A stretch of 64,000 nucleotides of DNA from an uncultured Collinsella sp. (GCA_958350755.1 CATWID010000004.1:20736-84735); one strand, 5' to 3'; positions 19,005 through 28,134 are shown, counted from the first letter of the stretch. Made by a program: numbers and translations. Notes: generated from the sequence alone by a model not told the origin.

Positions 19005-19069
19005 AAACCATCACAACATTCGATGAAAATCGCGATTTTGCCGAAAAACGTCGAATGTTGTGATGCTTT
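19005..19069. repeat. 65-bp palindromic element, family A copy 4
   Basis: 65 bp, same orientation and near-identical centre as copy 3 (8769). One mismatch in the right arm (GCTTT for GGTTT). Confidence 0.9.
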
Positions 19070-19083
19070 TCGTTGTGGTCGAG

Positions 19084-19140
19084 ACGGTTTTCGCTATGGA
19101 CGGTACGGTTTTCGCTACGGACGGTGCGGTTTCGCTGCAG
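19084..19140. repeat. 21-bp direct repeat, about 2.6 units
   Basis: ACGGTTTTCGCTAYGGACGG repeated at 19084 and 19105 with a partial third unit from 19126. Lies between family A copy 4 and gatC; no coding role seen. Confidence 0.7.
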
Positions 19141-19230
19141 AACCGCCAGCCCGCCGCCTGTCAACCGCCGTCCTCGTTACGTTTTCGCTGCATTTGGGTA
19201 AAGCGCCTGCTCCAAGCCGGCGTTGCCCTG

Positions 19231-19236
19231 TATACT
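19231..19236 (+). promoter_or_regulatory. Candidate -10 box of gatCAB
   Basis: TATACT 35 bp before the gatC start; the -35 region is not well conserved. Confidence 0.4.
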
Positions 19237-19271
19237 AGAGCGGTTTAACTGTTATGCGGAAGGGAGCGCCT

Positions 19272-19583
19272 ATGGCACTCAGCGAGAAGGACGTGCGCGG
19301 CATCGCCGAGTACGCAAAGATCGCACTGACCGATGACGAGCTCACCCAGATGACGTCCTACATGAACGACGCCGTCCAGATGCTCGAGCCCGTCTTGCAA
19401 TATGACTTGCCCGACGTGGAGCCCACGTTCCATCCCATCGGAAGCCCGTCCAACGTGATGGGCGATGACCTGCGCGAGCCCGAGCGTGATCTGCCGCTCG
19501 ACGTCGCGCTCGAAAACGCCGGCAGCGCGCGCGACCGCTACTTCCGCGTGCCGTCCATTTTGGGAGAGGGGGAGAGCGAGTAA
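19272..19583 (+). CDS. gatC: Asp/Glu-tRNA amidotransferase subunit C
   Basis: 103 aa. ATG 19272 with AAGGGAG upstream. GatC holds GatA and GatB together in the enzyme that turns Glu-tRNA(Gln) and Asp-tRNA(Asn) into Gln- and Asn-tRNA. The family pattern is clear: LSEKDVRGIAEYAKIALTDDE at the N-terminus and the sequence around VEPTFHP followed by LREPERDLP. The stop overlaps the gatA start (TAATG), so the operon is translationally coupled. Confidence 0.93.
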   Translation: MALSEKDVRGIAEYAKIALTDDELTQMTSYMNDAVQMLEPVLQYDLPDVEPTFHPIGSPSNVMGDDLREPERDLPLDVALENAGSARDRYFRVPSILGEGESE

Positions 19584-21097
19584 TGGCGCAGAGCTTCGAT
19601 TCCCTTACCGCCGCCCAGATCGCCGCGGGCGTTGCCGCCGGCGACTTTACCGCTACCGAGGTGGCTCAGGCCTCCCTTGCCGCCATCGAGGCGTGCGAGG
19701 GCGGGGTCCAGGCATTCCTGCAGGTGTCGCCTGAGCTTGCGCTCGAGGCCGCCGCGCGCGTGGATGCCGACCGTGCCGCCGGAAAGCCGCTGCCCCCGCT
19801 CGCGGGCGTGCCGCTGGCCATCAAGGACAACATGAACCTCGTGGGCACGCGCACCACCTGCGCTTCCCGCATGCTCGCGGACTACCGGAGCGTTTACACC
19901 GCCACCTGCGTCCAGCGCATGCTCGATGCCGGCTGCCTGCCCATGGGCAAGGCCAACATGGACGAGTTTGCCTTTGGCAGCTCCACCGAGAGCTCGGCGT
20001 TCCACCGCACCAACAACCCCTGGGATACCGAGCGCGTGCCCGGCGGCTCCTCGGGCGGCTCCGCTGCCGCCGTCGCCGCGGGCGAGGTCGCGCTCTCGCT
20101 GGGCTCGGACACCGGCGGCTCCATTCGCCAGCCGGCGAGCCTCTGCGGCGTGGTGGGCTTTAAGCCCACGTATGGCGCCGTGAGCCGTTACGGCGTGGTT
20201 GCCTTTGGCTCGTCGCTCGACCAGGTGGGCCCCTTTGGTCGCACGGTCGAGGATGTCGCGCTGGCCATGAACGCGCTTACCGGCGCGGGCCATGATCCGT
20301 ACGACTGCACCAGCCAGGATTGCGCCGTCGACTTTACCGAGCATCTCAACGACAGCATCGAGGGTAAACGCGTGGGCATCATCCCCGCGTTTATGGAGGC
20401 CGAGGGCCTGACGCCCGAGGTCAAGGCCGCTGTTCAGCGCGCCGCTCAGGAGCTGCAGAACCAGGGCGCCGAGCTGGTCGAGGTCGACCTGCCGCACCTG
20501 GACGCCGCCATCGCCGCCTACTACGTCATCGGCCCGGCCGAGGCGTTCTCCAACTTGGCCCGCTTCGACGGCATTCGCTACGGCTATCAGGAGGAGGGCT
20601 GCGCCAACCTGTCCGACCAGAGCTCGCTTTCGCGCGCCCACGGCTTTGGCGCCGAGGCCAAGCGCCGCCAGATGCTCGGTGCCTACCTGCTGAGCTCGGG
20701 CGTGTACGACAAGTACTACTACGCCGCGCAAAAGGCCCGCACGCTCATCACGCAGGACTACGACGCCGCGTATGCCAAGGTGGACACCATCCTCATGCCC
20801 GCCTCGCCGCGCACGGCCTTTAAGTTTGGCGAGATCAGCAACCCCACGCAGATGTATCTCTCCGATCTGTACACCATCTCGCTCAACATTTGCGGCAACG
20901 GCGGTATCTCGGTGCCGCTGGGCCTGGGCGAGGATACTCATCTGCCCGTTTCTGCCCAGCTGGTGGGGCCTGCCTTTAAGGACCGTCAGCTGCTCACGTT
21001 TGCCCGCGCCCTGGAGCGCGGCTTTGCCGATGCCGCCACGGGAGCGCCCGCGCTTTCCGTCGCGCCCGATTTTGCCGGGAAGGGAGGCGAGCTGTAA
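19583..21097 (+). CDS. gatA: Asp/Glu-tRNA amidotransferase subunit A (amidase)
   Basis: 504-aa amidase-signature enzyme that frees ammonia from glutamine for the amidotransferase. The Ser-cisSer-Lys triad is visible: Lys in LAIKDNMNL, the cis-Ser in DTGGSIRQPAS and the nucleophile in PGGSSGGSAAAVAAG. Normal length for GatA. Its stop overlaps the gatB start (TAATG). Confidence 0.97.
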   Translation: MAQSFDSLTAAQIAAGVAAGDFTATEVAQASLAAIEACEGGVQAFLQVSPELALEAAARVDADRAAGKPLPPLAGVPLAIKDNMNLVGTRTTCASRMLADYRSVYTATCVQRMLDAGCLPMGKANMDEFAFGSSTESSAFHRTNNPWDTERVPGGSSGGSAAAVAAGEVALSLGSDTGGSIRQPASLCGVVGFKPTYGAVSRYGVVAFGSSLDQVGPFGRTVEDVALAMNALTGAGHDPYDCTSQDCAVDFTEHLNDSIEGKRVGIIPAFMEAEGLTPEVKAAVQRAAQELQNQGAELVEVDLPHLDAAIAAYYVIGPAEAFSNLARFDGIRYGYQEEGCANLSDQSSLSRAHGFGAEAKRRQMLGAYLLSSGVYDKYYYAAQKARTLITQDYDAAYAKVDTILMPASPRTAFKFGEISNPTQMYLSDLYTISLNICGNGGISVPLGLGEDTHLPVSAQLVGPAFKDRQLLTFARALERGFADAATGAPALSVAPDFAGKGGEL

Positions 21098-22773
21098 TGA
21101 AGGAGCTTTCCGAGGTCCTGCAGGATTGGGAGGCCGTGATCGGCCTGGAGATCCATACTGAGCTCACCGCACTCGATACCAAGATGTTCTGCAACTGCAG
21201 GCTCAGCCACGATGACGAGCCCAACGCCAACGTGTGCCCGGTGTGCCTGGGCCTGCCCGGCGCCCTGCCGGTACCCAACAAGCGCGCCATCGAGAGCATC
21301 GTCAAGGCCGGTCTCGCCACCAACTGCGAGATCCAGCGCCACTCGATGTTCTACCGCAAGCACTACTTCTATCCCGATATGGCCAAGAACTTCCAGACCA
21401 CGCAGGGTCCGGTCGCTTTTGCCATGTACGGCCACCTGGATCTTGATGTGACCGGTCGCGGTGCCGCCGAGCGCCCCGACTGCGCGTTTGGCGAGGCCGA
21501 GGCCCAGAGCCTGGCGAGCGCTTCGGCCAACGCAGAGGGCCTGTCCACGTCCATGACGTCGATCATGCGCGAGGGCAACCAGCGTGCCGGCCACCTGGCC
21601 AGCTACGATGCCTCCAACCTGCAGATGCCCGAGCGCCGCGAGGACGGTTCCTACACGGTGCCCATCCGCATCCTGCGCATCCACATGGAGGAGGACGCCG
21701 CCAAGATGGTGCACGTGGGCGGTGCCGAGGGCCGCATTACCGCCGCGGCCGAGTCGCTCGTCGACTACAATCGCTGCGGTACGCCTTTGATTGAGCTCGT
21801 GACTGAGCCCGATCTGCGCACACCCGAGGAGGCTCGCCTGTTTATGGAGAAGCTCCGTCGCATCTTTGTGACGCTGGGCATTTCGGACTGCTCCATGGAG
21901 AAGGGCTCCATGCGCTGCGACGGCAACGTGTCGCTGCGTCGCCGTGGCGAGACCAAGTTGGGCACCAAGACCGAGCTCAAGAACCTCAACTCGTTTAAGA
22001 GTCTGCACGACGGCCTTGCCTACGAGATTTGCCGCCAGGCCGAGGTGCTCGAGGAGGGCGGCATCATCTATCAGGAGACCCGCCACTGGGAGCCCAGCCG
22101 CAAGCGCACCGTGGTCATGCGTGTGAAGGAAACGGCAGACGACTATCGTCTGTTCCCTGATCCCGACCTGGCGCCGTTCGATCTGGACGACGAGTTTATC
22201 GACCGCTGCCGTTGCGAGATTCCCGAGCTGCCCGATGCCAAGCGCGCCCGTTTTGAGGCCGACTTTGGCATTAAGACGGCCGACGCCGAGCAGATTGCCG
22301 GCGACCCCGAGTTTGCCGACTTCTTTGAGGCCGCCGCTGCCGGTATGGCTGGCAAGGAGGCCCAGACGGTCGCAAACCTGCTGGTGAACGAGATGATCGC
22401 CTACCTTAAGGGCGCGGGCGTGTCGCTCGCCGAGTCCGGCATCGTGCCGGCTCAAGTGGCGGCACTCGCCAAGCTGCTGGCGACCGATGCCGTCAGCTCC
22501 AACCAGGCGCACGAGGTCTTTGAGGCCATGGCCCAGACCGGCGACGACCCCAACAAGATCGTAGACGAGCGCGGTATGCGTCAGGTGAGCGATGCCGGCG
22601 CGCTGCAGCCGATTGTGGACGAGGTGCTGGCAAACTGTGCCGATCAGGCGCAGCAGTATCGTGACGGCAACCAGAAGGTCATCGGCTTTTTGGTGGGCCA
22701 GTGCATGAAGGCGAGCCACGGCAAGGGCAACCCGAAGCTCTTCAACGAGTTGCTGAGAACGTCGCTCTCGTAA
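21097..22773 (+). CDS. gatB: Asp/Glu-tRNA amidotransferase subunit B
   Basis: 558 aa, somewhat longer than the usual 480-500. It binds the mischarged tRNA and carries out the kinase and transamidation steps. Family sequences are plain: VIGLEIHTEL at the start, CPVCLGLPGALPVPN, FYRKHYFYPDMAKNFQTTQ and MEKGSMRCDGNVS. The tail (about 410-558) is the YqeY-like tRNA-binding region. The nested palindrome E1 starts 3 nt after its stop and may help end the transcript. Confidence 0.97.
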   Translation: MKELSEVLQDWEAVIGLEIHTELTALDTKMFCNCRLSHDDEPNANVCPVCLGLPGALPVPNKRAIESIVKAGLATNCEIQRHSMFYRKHYFYPDMAKNFQTTQGPVAFAMYGHLDLDVTGRGAAERPDCAFGEAEAQSLASASANAEGLSTSMTSIMREGNQRAGHLASYDASNLQMPERREDGSYTVPIRILRIHMEEDAAKMVHVGGAEGRITAAAESLVDYNRCGTPLIELVTEPDLRTPEEARLFMEKLRRIFVTLGISDCSMEKGSMRCDGNVSLRRRGETKLGTKTELKNLNSFKSLHDGLAYEICRQAEVLEEGGIIYQETRHWEPSRKRTVVMRVKETADDYRLFPDPDLAPFDLDDEFIDRCRCEIPELPDAKRARFEADFGIKTADAEQIAGDPEFADFFEAAAAGMAGKEAQTVANLLVNEMIAYLKGAGVSLAESGIVPAQVAALAKLLATDAVSSNQAHEVFEAMAQTGDDPNKIVDERGMRQVSDAGALQPIVDEVLANCADQAQQYRDGNQKVIGFLVGQCMKASHGKGNPKLFNELLRTSLS

Positions 22774-22776
22774 GCG

Positions 22777-22912
22777 GGAACCGAGGGGCCGGGCGCAGGG
22801 CCTTGCCTCTCAATTTCGAACAGTCCTGACTCACGACGGAGGCGCCACTGGCGCCTCCTGTTCGTGCGGAACTCATTGAGAGGCAAGGCCCTGCGCCCGG
22901 CCCCTCGGTTCC
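22777..22912. repeat. Nested-palindrome element E1
   Basis: Outer perfect inverted repeat of 38 bp (22777-22814 and 22875-22912), starting GGAACCGAGGGGCCGGG. Inside is a 60-nt core with a 9-bp hairpin GGAGGCGCC / GGCGCCTCC (22838-22858). The core strands TCGTGCGGAACTC (22862-22874) and CAGTCCTGACTC (22821-22832) reappear, reverse-complemented, in element E2 at 42614-42747, whose stems are different. Confidence 0.9.
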
Positions 22913-22989
22913 GTGACGACTCGGCCGTTCGGGTCAGGCGGGGCTGAATGGAATTTGGTGAATGAGGGCGCCGTTGGCGCCTTCATTCT

Positions 22990-23988
22990 TTATATATGTT
23001 GGGAACGCCAGGCGGTGGGGGTGGTGCCGGTGTGTTGCTTGAAGGCTTGGGCGAAGGCGGCCTGCTGAGGGTAGCCTAGACGCTCTGCCACCTGCGCTAT
23101 CGTCAGCGAGCTGTCGGCCAAAAGGTCCTGTGCTCGCTCCATACGGCGTCTGCGGATGTAGGCGCCCAGGGACTCGCCAGTTTGGGCCTTAAAGGTGGCG
23201 CATAGCTTGGAGCGGCTTGTGTAGAGCCTCTCGGCCACTTCGTTGACACCCACACGCCTGCCTTTGTCGAGCGCGCACTCAATCATCGCCGTCGCTTCCT
23301 CGGCAATGGTCACGCTGGCGCGTGTGTCTGCCGCCTGCTGCGCCTGCTTGTGGGCCGCGCGCGAACAGGCGAGCTCCGCGACCATGGTCTCCACGATGCC
23401 TTGCATATAGACGTGTCCGCCTACGGCGCGAGCGCGGTCCTCGTTGATTCGACGTAGTGTGTGGCAGATGGCAGATGCTGCCTCCTCGTGCCACGACTCG
23501 GCAAACGCCTCAAAGACCCCCGCGAACTCGGCGGGATAGCGATGCTCCAACTCGTCAAAATAACCGGGCAAAAAGAGGACCGAGCGCGAGTGGTAGAGCT
23601 GCCCTGCAAACAGCGGGCTTAGCTCCTCGCCGCAGCTGTCTTGGATAAAGCTGCAGACTGCGCTGCTCGGCCACGGCCCACGCAGCGGCTTGAGGTTCGC
23701 AGGCGTTATGCCGGCTTCGGGCATGCACATGAGCGTGGGCGCGCTGACCTCGCTCACGCACGCGTACGGTTCGGGCGTGTATTCGGCTAGGTGCATGTTG
23801 TGCATCGGGGTAATGAAATGCTCCATGACGATGCAAGTGGGGGAGAGGGGCATGATCCATGCGCGTCCGTGCGCCCGATCGTTTGCCACCTCACCGGTAA
23901 AGACGGCGCCCTTGCCGGAAAGTTGCAGGCCAAACTGCTCAAACTGCGGTGCGTAGAGCTCGGTTATATCGGTTGCTGCCCGCCGCAT
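22990..23988 (-). CDS. AraC-family transcriptional regulator
   Basis: About 332 aa. The C-terminal 100 residues form the two-helix-turn-helix AraC domain: VNEVAERLYTSRSKLCATFKAQTGESLGAYIRRRRME, then LTIAQVAERLGYPQQAAFAQAFKQHTGTTP. The N-terminal 220 residues are an unrecognised sensing domain. Start taken at the ATG (23988) ahead of RRAATD; a TTG two codons earlier is better spaced from AAGGAAGGGG and may be the real start. Divergent from the two ABC genes, an arrangement seen for siderophore systems (YbtA with YbtPQ), so it probably controls them. Confidence 0.88.
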   Translation of the reverse strand: MRRAATDITELYAPQFEQFGLQLSGKGAVFTGEVANDRAHGRAWIMPLSPTCIVMEHFITPMHNMHLAEYTPEPYACVSEVSAPTLMCMPEAGITPANLKPLRGPWPSSAVCSFIQDSCGEELSPLFAGQLYHSRSVLFLPGYFDELEHRYPAEFAGVFEAFAESWHEEAASAICHTLRRINEDRARAVGGHVYMQGIVETMVAELACSRAAHKQAQQAADTRASVTIAEEATAMIECALDKGRRVGVNEVAERLYTSRSKLCATFKAQTGESLGAYIRRRRMERAQDLLADSSLTIAQVAERLGYPQQAAFAQAFKQHTGTTPTAWRSQHI

Positions 23989-24108
23989 TTTCAAAAGCGT
24001 CCCCTTCCTTTGCGGAAACGTCCACGCCTGGCTCAATTGTGTGCCTCGGCTAACACGCCAATGATAAGTTTCTTACGGTTAACTCTCAAGCCGTTAGAAA
24101 GGAATCTC

Positions 24109-25935
24109 ATGGCAAAGGGATCAAAAAAGGAAGGTGGCGGCATCGGCGAGCTGCTTGCATATGCCGGTGACCGTAAATTCCTAACGTATTTGGGCATGGC
24201 CCTCTCGGCGTTCTCGCAGCTGCTGGGCTTTGGCCCGTACGTCTGCATCTGGTTTGTTGCGCGAGATCTTATCGCCGTGGCGCCCAACTGGAGCGAGGCC
24301 ACCGACATCGCGATGTATGGTTGGTGGGCTGTGGGCTTTGCCCTGGCGAGCATTGTGGTTTATTTCGTGGGACTCATGTGCACGCACCTGTCCGCGTTTC
24401 GCTGCGCGTCCAATATCCGCAAGGCTACGAGCGAGCATCTGCTTAAGCTGCCGCTCGGCTACTTTGACACGCACGCCACCGGTGAGCTGCGCCGTATCGT
24501 CGACGGCTGCGCCGCCTCCACCGAGACGCTGCTCGCGCACATGCTGCCCGATATCGCAGGCGCCACCGCCATGGTCGTGGGCCTGCTCGTGCTGCTTTTC
24601 GCCCTCGATTGGCGTTTGGGCGCGGCATGCTTAATCTCGGTCGTCGTTTCGTTTTGCGCCATGGCCACCATGATGAGCGGCAAGGGCGCCGAATTTATGA
24701 AGGCCTACATGGGCGCGCTGGTCAAGATGAACAAGACCGGCACCGAATACGTGCGCGGCATCCCCGTGGTCAAGGTGTTCCAGCAGACGGTCTACTCCTT
24801 TAAGGCGTTTCACGATGCGATCGCCGAATACGCCGACATGGCGCAAAGCTATGCGGGCACGTTCTGCCGAGGTCCGCAGGTGCTCAACCTTACCGCGCTC
24901 AATGGCCTCGTGGCATTTCTTTTGCCCGTGGCGTTGCTGTTGGCGCCGGGCGAGACGGACTTCGCGCACTTTATGGTCAACTTCACGTTTTACGCGATCT
25001 TTTCGGCCGTGGTGCCGACGGCCATGACCAAGCTCATGTTTGTGGGCGAGGCGTCTCAGATGAGTGCCGATTCGCTGGCGCGCATCCGAAGCGTTATGGA
25101 TTCCAAACAGCTCTCCGTGCCTGCCCAGCCCAAGTGCCCTGTTAGCGGCGATGTGCGCTTTGAGGACGTGAGCTTTACCTACGAGGGTGCCGAGGCACCT
25201 GCCGTCAACCATGTGAGCTTTAGCGTTTCCGCAGGTAGTACCCTCGCGTTGGTGGGTCCCTCGGGCGGCGGTAAGTCGACCTGCGCAAGCCTGATCCCGC
25301 GTTTTTGGGATGTTTCCTTGGGTCGTGTGCTCGTGGGCGGCGTAGACGTTCGCGACATGGATCCGCACGAGCTCATGGACCAGGTCGCCTTTGTGTTTCA
25401 GACCAACCAGCTGTTCCGCCAAACACTTGCCGATAACGTGCGCGCCTCCAAGCCTGGAGCCACTGACGACGAAGTGCGCGCGGCCCTCTCCGCGGCCCAG
25501 TGCGACGATATCGTGGCCAAGCTCCCGCAGGGCATCGACACCATGCTCGGCGCCGGCGGGGCGTACCTTTCGGGCGGCGAGGTTCAGCGCGTGGCGCTCG
25601 CCCGCGCAATCCTTAAGGACGCGCCCATCGTGGTGCTCGACGAGGCCACAGCCTTTGCCGACCCCGAGAACGAGGCGCTCATCCAGCGCGCCTTTAGCAA
25701 ACTGGCGGCGGGTCGCACAGTCATTATGATCGCGCACCGGCTTTCGACCGTGGTGGGGGCCGACAAGATCGTGGTGCTCAACCAAGGTAGCGTGCAGGAG
25801 ACTGGCACCCATGCCGAGCTGCTGTCCCAAAAGGGTCTATACGCCAAGATGTGGGCTGAATACGAACAGGCCGCGAGCTGGAAAATCACTGCAGCGACCG
25901 CGGATGCCGCCGTCACGAAGGGAGGCGAGGCCTAA
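24109..25935 (+). CDS. ABC exporter-type half-transporter A (YbtP/IrtA-like)
   Basis: 608 aa. Start at ATG 24109 behind AGAAAGGA; the open frame reaches further upstream but without a ribosome site. Six-TM membrane domain (about 25-315), then an ATPase with Walker A GPSGGGKST, signature LSGGE, Walker B IVVLDEA and H-loop IAHRLSTV, all intact. A type IV ABC fold works with the next gene, whose ATPase is also complete, so both ATP sites should work. With a divergent AraC regulator this resembles YbtPQ/IrtAB siderophore or metallophore importers, but no biosynthesis genes are present and the cargo is unknown. Confidence 0.9.
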   Translation: MAKGSKKEGGGIGELLAYAGDRKFLTYLGMALSAFSQLLGFGPYVCIWFVARDLIAVAPNWSEATDIAMYGWWAVGFALASIVVYFVGLMCTHLSAFRCASNIRKATSEHLLKLPLGYFDTHATGELRRIVDGCAASTETLLAHMLPDIAGATAMVVGLLVLLFALDWRLGAACLISVVVSFCAMATMMSGKGAEFMKAYMGALVKMNKTGTEYVRGIPVVKVFQQTVYSFKAFHDAIAEYADMAQSYAGTFCRGPQVLNLTALNGLVAFLLPVALLLAPGETDFAHFMVNFTFYAIFSAVVPTAMTKLMFVGEASQMSADSLARIRSVMDSKQLSVPAQPKCPVSGDVRFEDVSFTYEGAEAPAVNHVSFSVSAGSTLALVGPSGGGKSTCASLIPRFWDVSLGRVLVGGVDVRDMDPHELMDQVAFVFQTNQLFRQTLADNVRASKPGATDDEVRAALSAAQCDDIVAKLPQGIDTMLGAGGAYLSGGEVQRVALARAILKDAPIVVLDEATAFADPENEALIQRAFSKLAAGRTVIMIAHRLSTVVGADKIVVLNQGSVQETGTHAELLSQKGLYAKMWAEYEQAASWKITAATADAAVTKGGEA

Positions 25936-27693
25936 ATGTTCGCCTCATTCCAAAAGAAGTATTTCCTATCCGATAAAGGCGTCGCCGGCGTAAAACGCGG
26001 CATTTTCTGGACCACGCTCACTAATCTCATTACCATGGCCGGCATGGGCTTTTTATTCCTGGTCATGGGCGGTTTTGTCGAACATCTCGCCAGCGGGGCT
26101 GACCTGCCGGATGCCCTGCCGATTGTGGGCGGCCTCCTGGTCTTTTTCGTGTTGCTCTTTGCCTCTAACTGGCAGCAGTATTACTACACCTACTGCATCT
26201 TTTACGAGGAGTGCGGCAAGCAGCGTATGGAGATCGCCGAGCGCTTGCGCAAGCTGCCGCTGTCGTTTTTTGGCCGTCGTGATCTGGCCGATTTAACCGA
26301 GACCATCATGGGCGACGTCCAGGCCATGGAGCACGCCTACAGCCACGTGCTGGGAGAGCTTTGGGGTGCCATCATCGCAAGTGCCATCGTGTTCGTGGCG
26401 TCACTGTTCTTTTGCTGGCAGCTGGCGATTGCGGCGTTTTGGAGCGTGCCCGTGGCCTTTGCCGTGCTGTATCTGACACGCGGGCCCATGACCCCGGTGT
26501 TCGACCATGTGCGCGCCGAGAAGGTCAAGGTCACCGAGGCGATCCAGGAGACGCTCGACTGCGTGCGCGAGATCCGCGCCACCAACCAGGAGGCCCATTA
26601 TCTTGAGGGGCTCAACGCCGTGATCGATGCCGAGGAGCGCGAGACCACCAAAGGCGAGCTCGCCAACGGGCTTTTGGTCAACTCCGCCTTTGCCATCCTG
26701 CGCCTGGGGATTGCCACCACGTTGGTCACGGGCGCTGCGATGGTCGCCTCCGGCCGGGTCGACTTTTTGGTGATGTTTGCCTTCCTGCTCATGGTGAGCC
26801 GCATCTATGCGCCCTTCGATCAGGCACTGATGCTGATGTCCGAGCTGTTTGCCGCCGAGTCGTCGGCCAAGCGCATGCGCTCCATCATGGAAGAGCCCGT
26901 GGCGCGGGGCAGCGAGCAGTTTGAGCCCGTAGGTCATGACGTGGTGTTCGATCACGTGGCATTTGGTTATGGTGCGGGCGAGGACGGCCGCTCCGGCGAG
27001 AAAGTTCTTACCGATGTGAGCTTTGCCGCCAAAGAAGGGGAGGTCACGGCACTGGTCGGTCCTTCGGGTTCCGGTAAGTCCACGGTGAGCCGCCTGGCCG
27101 CGCGCTTTTGGGACGCCACCGAAGGCACGGTCACCGTGGGCGGCGTGGAGGTTGCGAGCGTGGATCCCGAGGTGCTGCTGCGCGACTACGCCATTGTGTT
27201 CCAAGATGTGCTGCTCTTTGACGACACAGTGATGGGAAACATCCGTCTTGGTCGTCGCGATGCCACCGATGAGGAAGTGCTTGCTGCCGCGCGTGCCGCC
27301 AACTGCGACGAGTTTGTGAGCCGCATGCCGCAGGGCTATGACACCATGATCGGCGAGAACGGCTCCAAGCTGTCCGGCGGCGAGCGCCAGCGCATCTCCA
27401 TCGCCCGCGCGCTGCTCAAAGATGCGCCGATTGTGTTGCTGGACGAGGCGACGGCGAGTTTGGATGTGGAGAACGAGACCGTGGTGCAGCAGGCGCTCTC
27501 CCGCCTGCTCGCAGGAAAGACAGTTATCGTGATCGCCCACCGTATGCGCACGGTAGAAAATGCCGATAAGATCGTTGTACTCAAGGATGGTGTGGTTGCC
27601 GAGCAGGGCACTCCGGCACAGCTCAAGGCGGCAGGTGGAGAATTCGCCCGCATGGTTGCGCTGCAAAAGGAAGCGGCTGCCTGGCAGCTGTAA
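25936..27693 (+). CDS. ABC exporter-type half-transporter B (YbtQ/IrtB-like)
   Basis: 585 aa; ATG directly follows the upstream stop (TAAATG) with GGAGGCG 8 nt before. Membrane domain about 20-310; ATPase with GPSGSGKST, KLSGGERQR, IVLLDEATASLD and IAHRMRTV, all catalytic residues present. Partner of the preceding gene. Two complete sites contrast with the asymmetric exporter at the window start. The membrane domains share no obvious motif that would reveal a substrate. Confidence 0.92.
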   Translation: MFASFQKKYFLSDKGVAGVKRGIFWTTLTNLITMAGMGFLFLVMGGFVEHLASGADLPDALPIVGGLLVFFVLLFASNWQQYYYTYCIFYEECGKQRMEIAERLRKLPLSFFGRRDLADLTETIMGDVQAMEHAYSHVLGELWGAIIASAIVFVASLFFCWQLAIAAFWSVPVAFAVLYLTRGPMTPVFDHVRAEKVKVTEAIQETLDCVREIRATNQEAHYLEGLNAVIDAEERETTKGELANGLLVNSAFAILRLGIATTLVTGAAMVASGRVDFLVMFAFLLMVSRIYAPFDQALMLMSELFAAESSAKRMRSIMEEPVARGSEQFEPVGHDVVFDHVAFGYGAGEDGRSGEKVLTDVSFAAKEGEVTALVGPSGSGKSTVSRLAARFWDATEGTVTVGGVEVASVDPEVLLRDYAIVFQDVLLFDDTVMGNIRLGRRDATDEEVLAAARAANCDEFVSRMPQGYDTMIGENGSKLSGGERQRISIARALLKDAPIVLLDEATASLDVENETVVQQALSRLLAGKTVIVIAHRMRTVENADKIVVLKDGVVAEQGTPAQLKAAGGEFARMVALQKEAAAWQL

Positions 27694-27696
27694 GAA

Positions 27697-27722
27697 GGGG
27701 CAAAGGAACAGTCCCTTTGTCA
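27697..27722. repeat. Degenerate family B-like palindrome
   Basis: GGCAAAGGAACAGTCCCTTTGTC: short CAAAGG / CCTTTG arms around an ACAG core, just after the ABC gene stop. Confidence 0.45.
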
Positions 27723-27724
27723 CA

Positions 27725-27780
27725 TTGACAATCGGTCACTCCGCATCGTTAATTTTCAAAAGGTTAGCCATGGCTGACCT
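27725..27780 (+). promoter_or_regulatory. Candidate promoter and metal-regulator operator for the P-type ATPase operon
   Basis: TTGACA (27725-27730) with TTAATT 18 bp on. Immediately downstream, 27761-27780 is a 20-bp palindrome with one mismatched pair, AGGTTAGCC-AT-GGCTGACCT. The half-site AGGTTAG is that of DtxR/IdeR-family boxes, though the spacing is wider than the classical 19-bp site. An operator downstream of the promoter and upstream of a metal ATPase would suit metal control. Confidence 0.45.
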
Positions 27781-27888
27781 AGATAGTTAGATAGAATTAA
27801 GGTATTTCAAAAGCGTGCTCGAGCTAACTGATGAACTCGGGTGCTAAGGCACCATGCCGCGCCCCATGCGGCAAAAGGGAGAAGCAAC

Positions 27889-28134
27889 ATGAAGAAGTCG
27901 ACGTTTAACACCCTGCTTGTTGGTGGCGGTTTTCTGCTTGGCACGGCCGGCATCAAGCTGCTTACCAGCGCTCCGGTCAAGAATGCCTGCGTGCAGGGTA
28001 TTGCGTGCGGTATGCGCATCAAGAACGGCTACCAGGACATGGTCGAGCAGGCCAAGGCTAATGTCGACGACATGGTTGCCGAGGCTGCTTACATCACCCA
28101 GAGCGAGGCCGCCGCGGACAACGCAGCTGAGTAG
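27889..28134 (+). CDS. DUF6110-like small membrane-associated protein
   Basis: 81 aa; ATG 27889 with AAAGGGAG upstream. Gly-rich hydrophobic N-terminus (TLLVGGGFLLGTAGIKLLTS) that may span or dock on the membrane, then a helical hydrophilic part ending in Ala/Glu. It matches my recollection of DUF6110 proteins, which sit directly before HMA-type P1B ATPases in gut bacteria. Here the ATPase starts 18 bp downstream. Proposed as an accessory factor; no biochemical role known to me. Confidence 0.65.
   Translation: MKKSTFNTLLVGGGFLLGTAGIKLLTSAPVKNACVQGIACGMRIKNGYQDMVEQAKANVDDMVAEAAYITQSEAAADNAAE

Noticed and set aside
23791..24108. N-terminal extension of the first AraC-linked ABC gene
   Set aside because: Overlaps the divergent AraC gene and has no family pattern; AGAAAGGA stands before ATG 24109.
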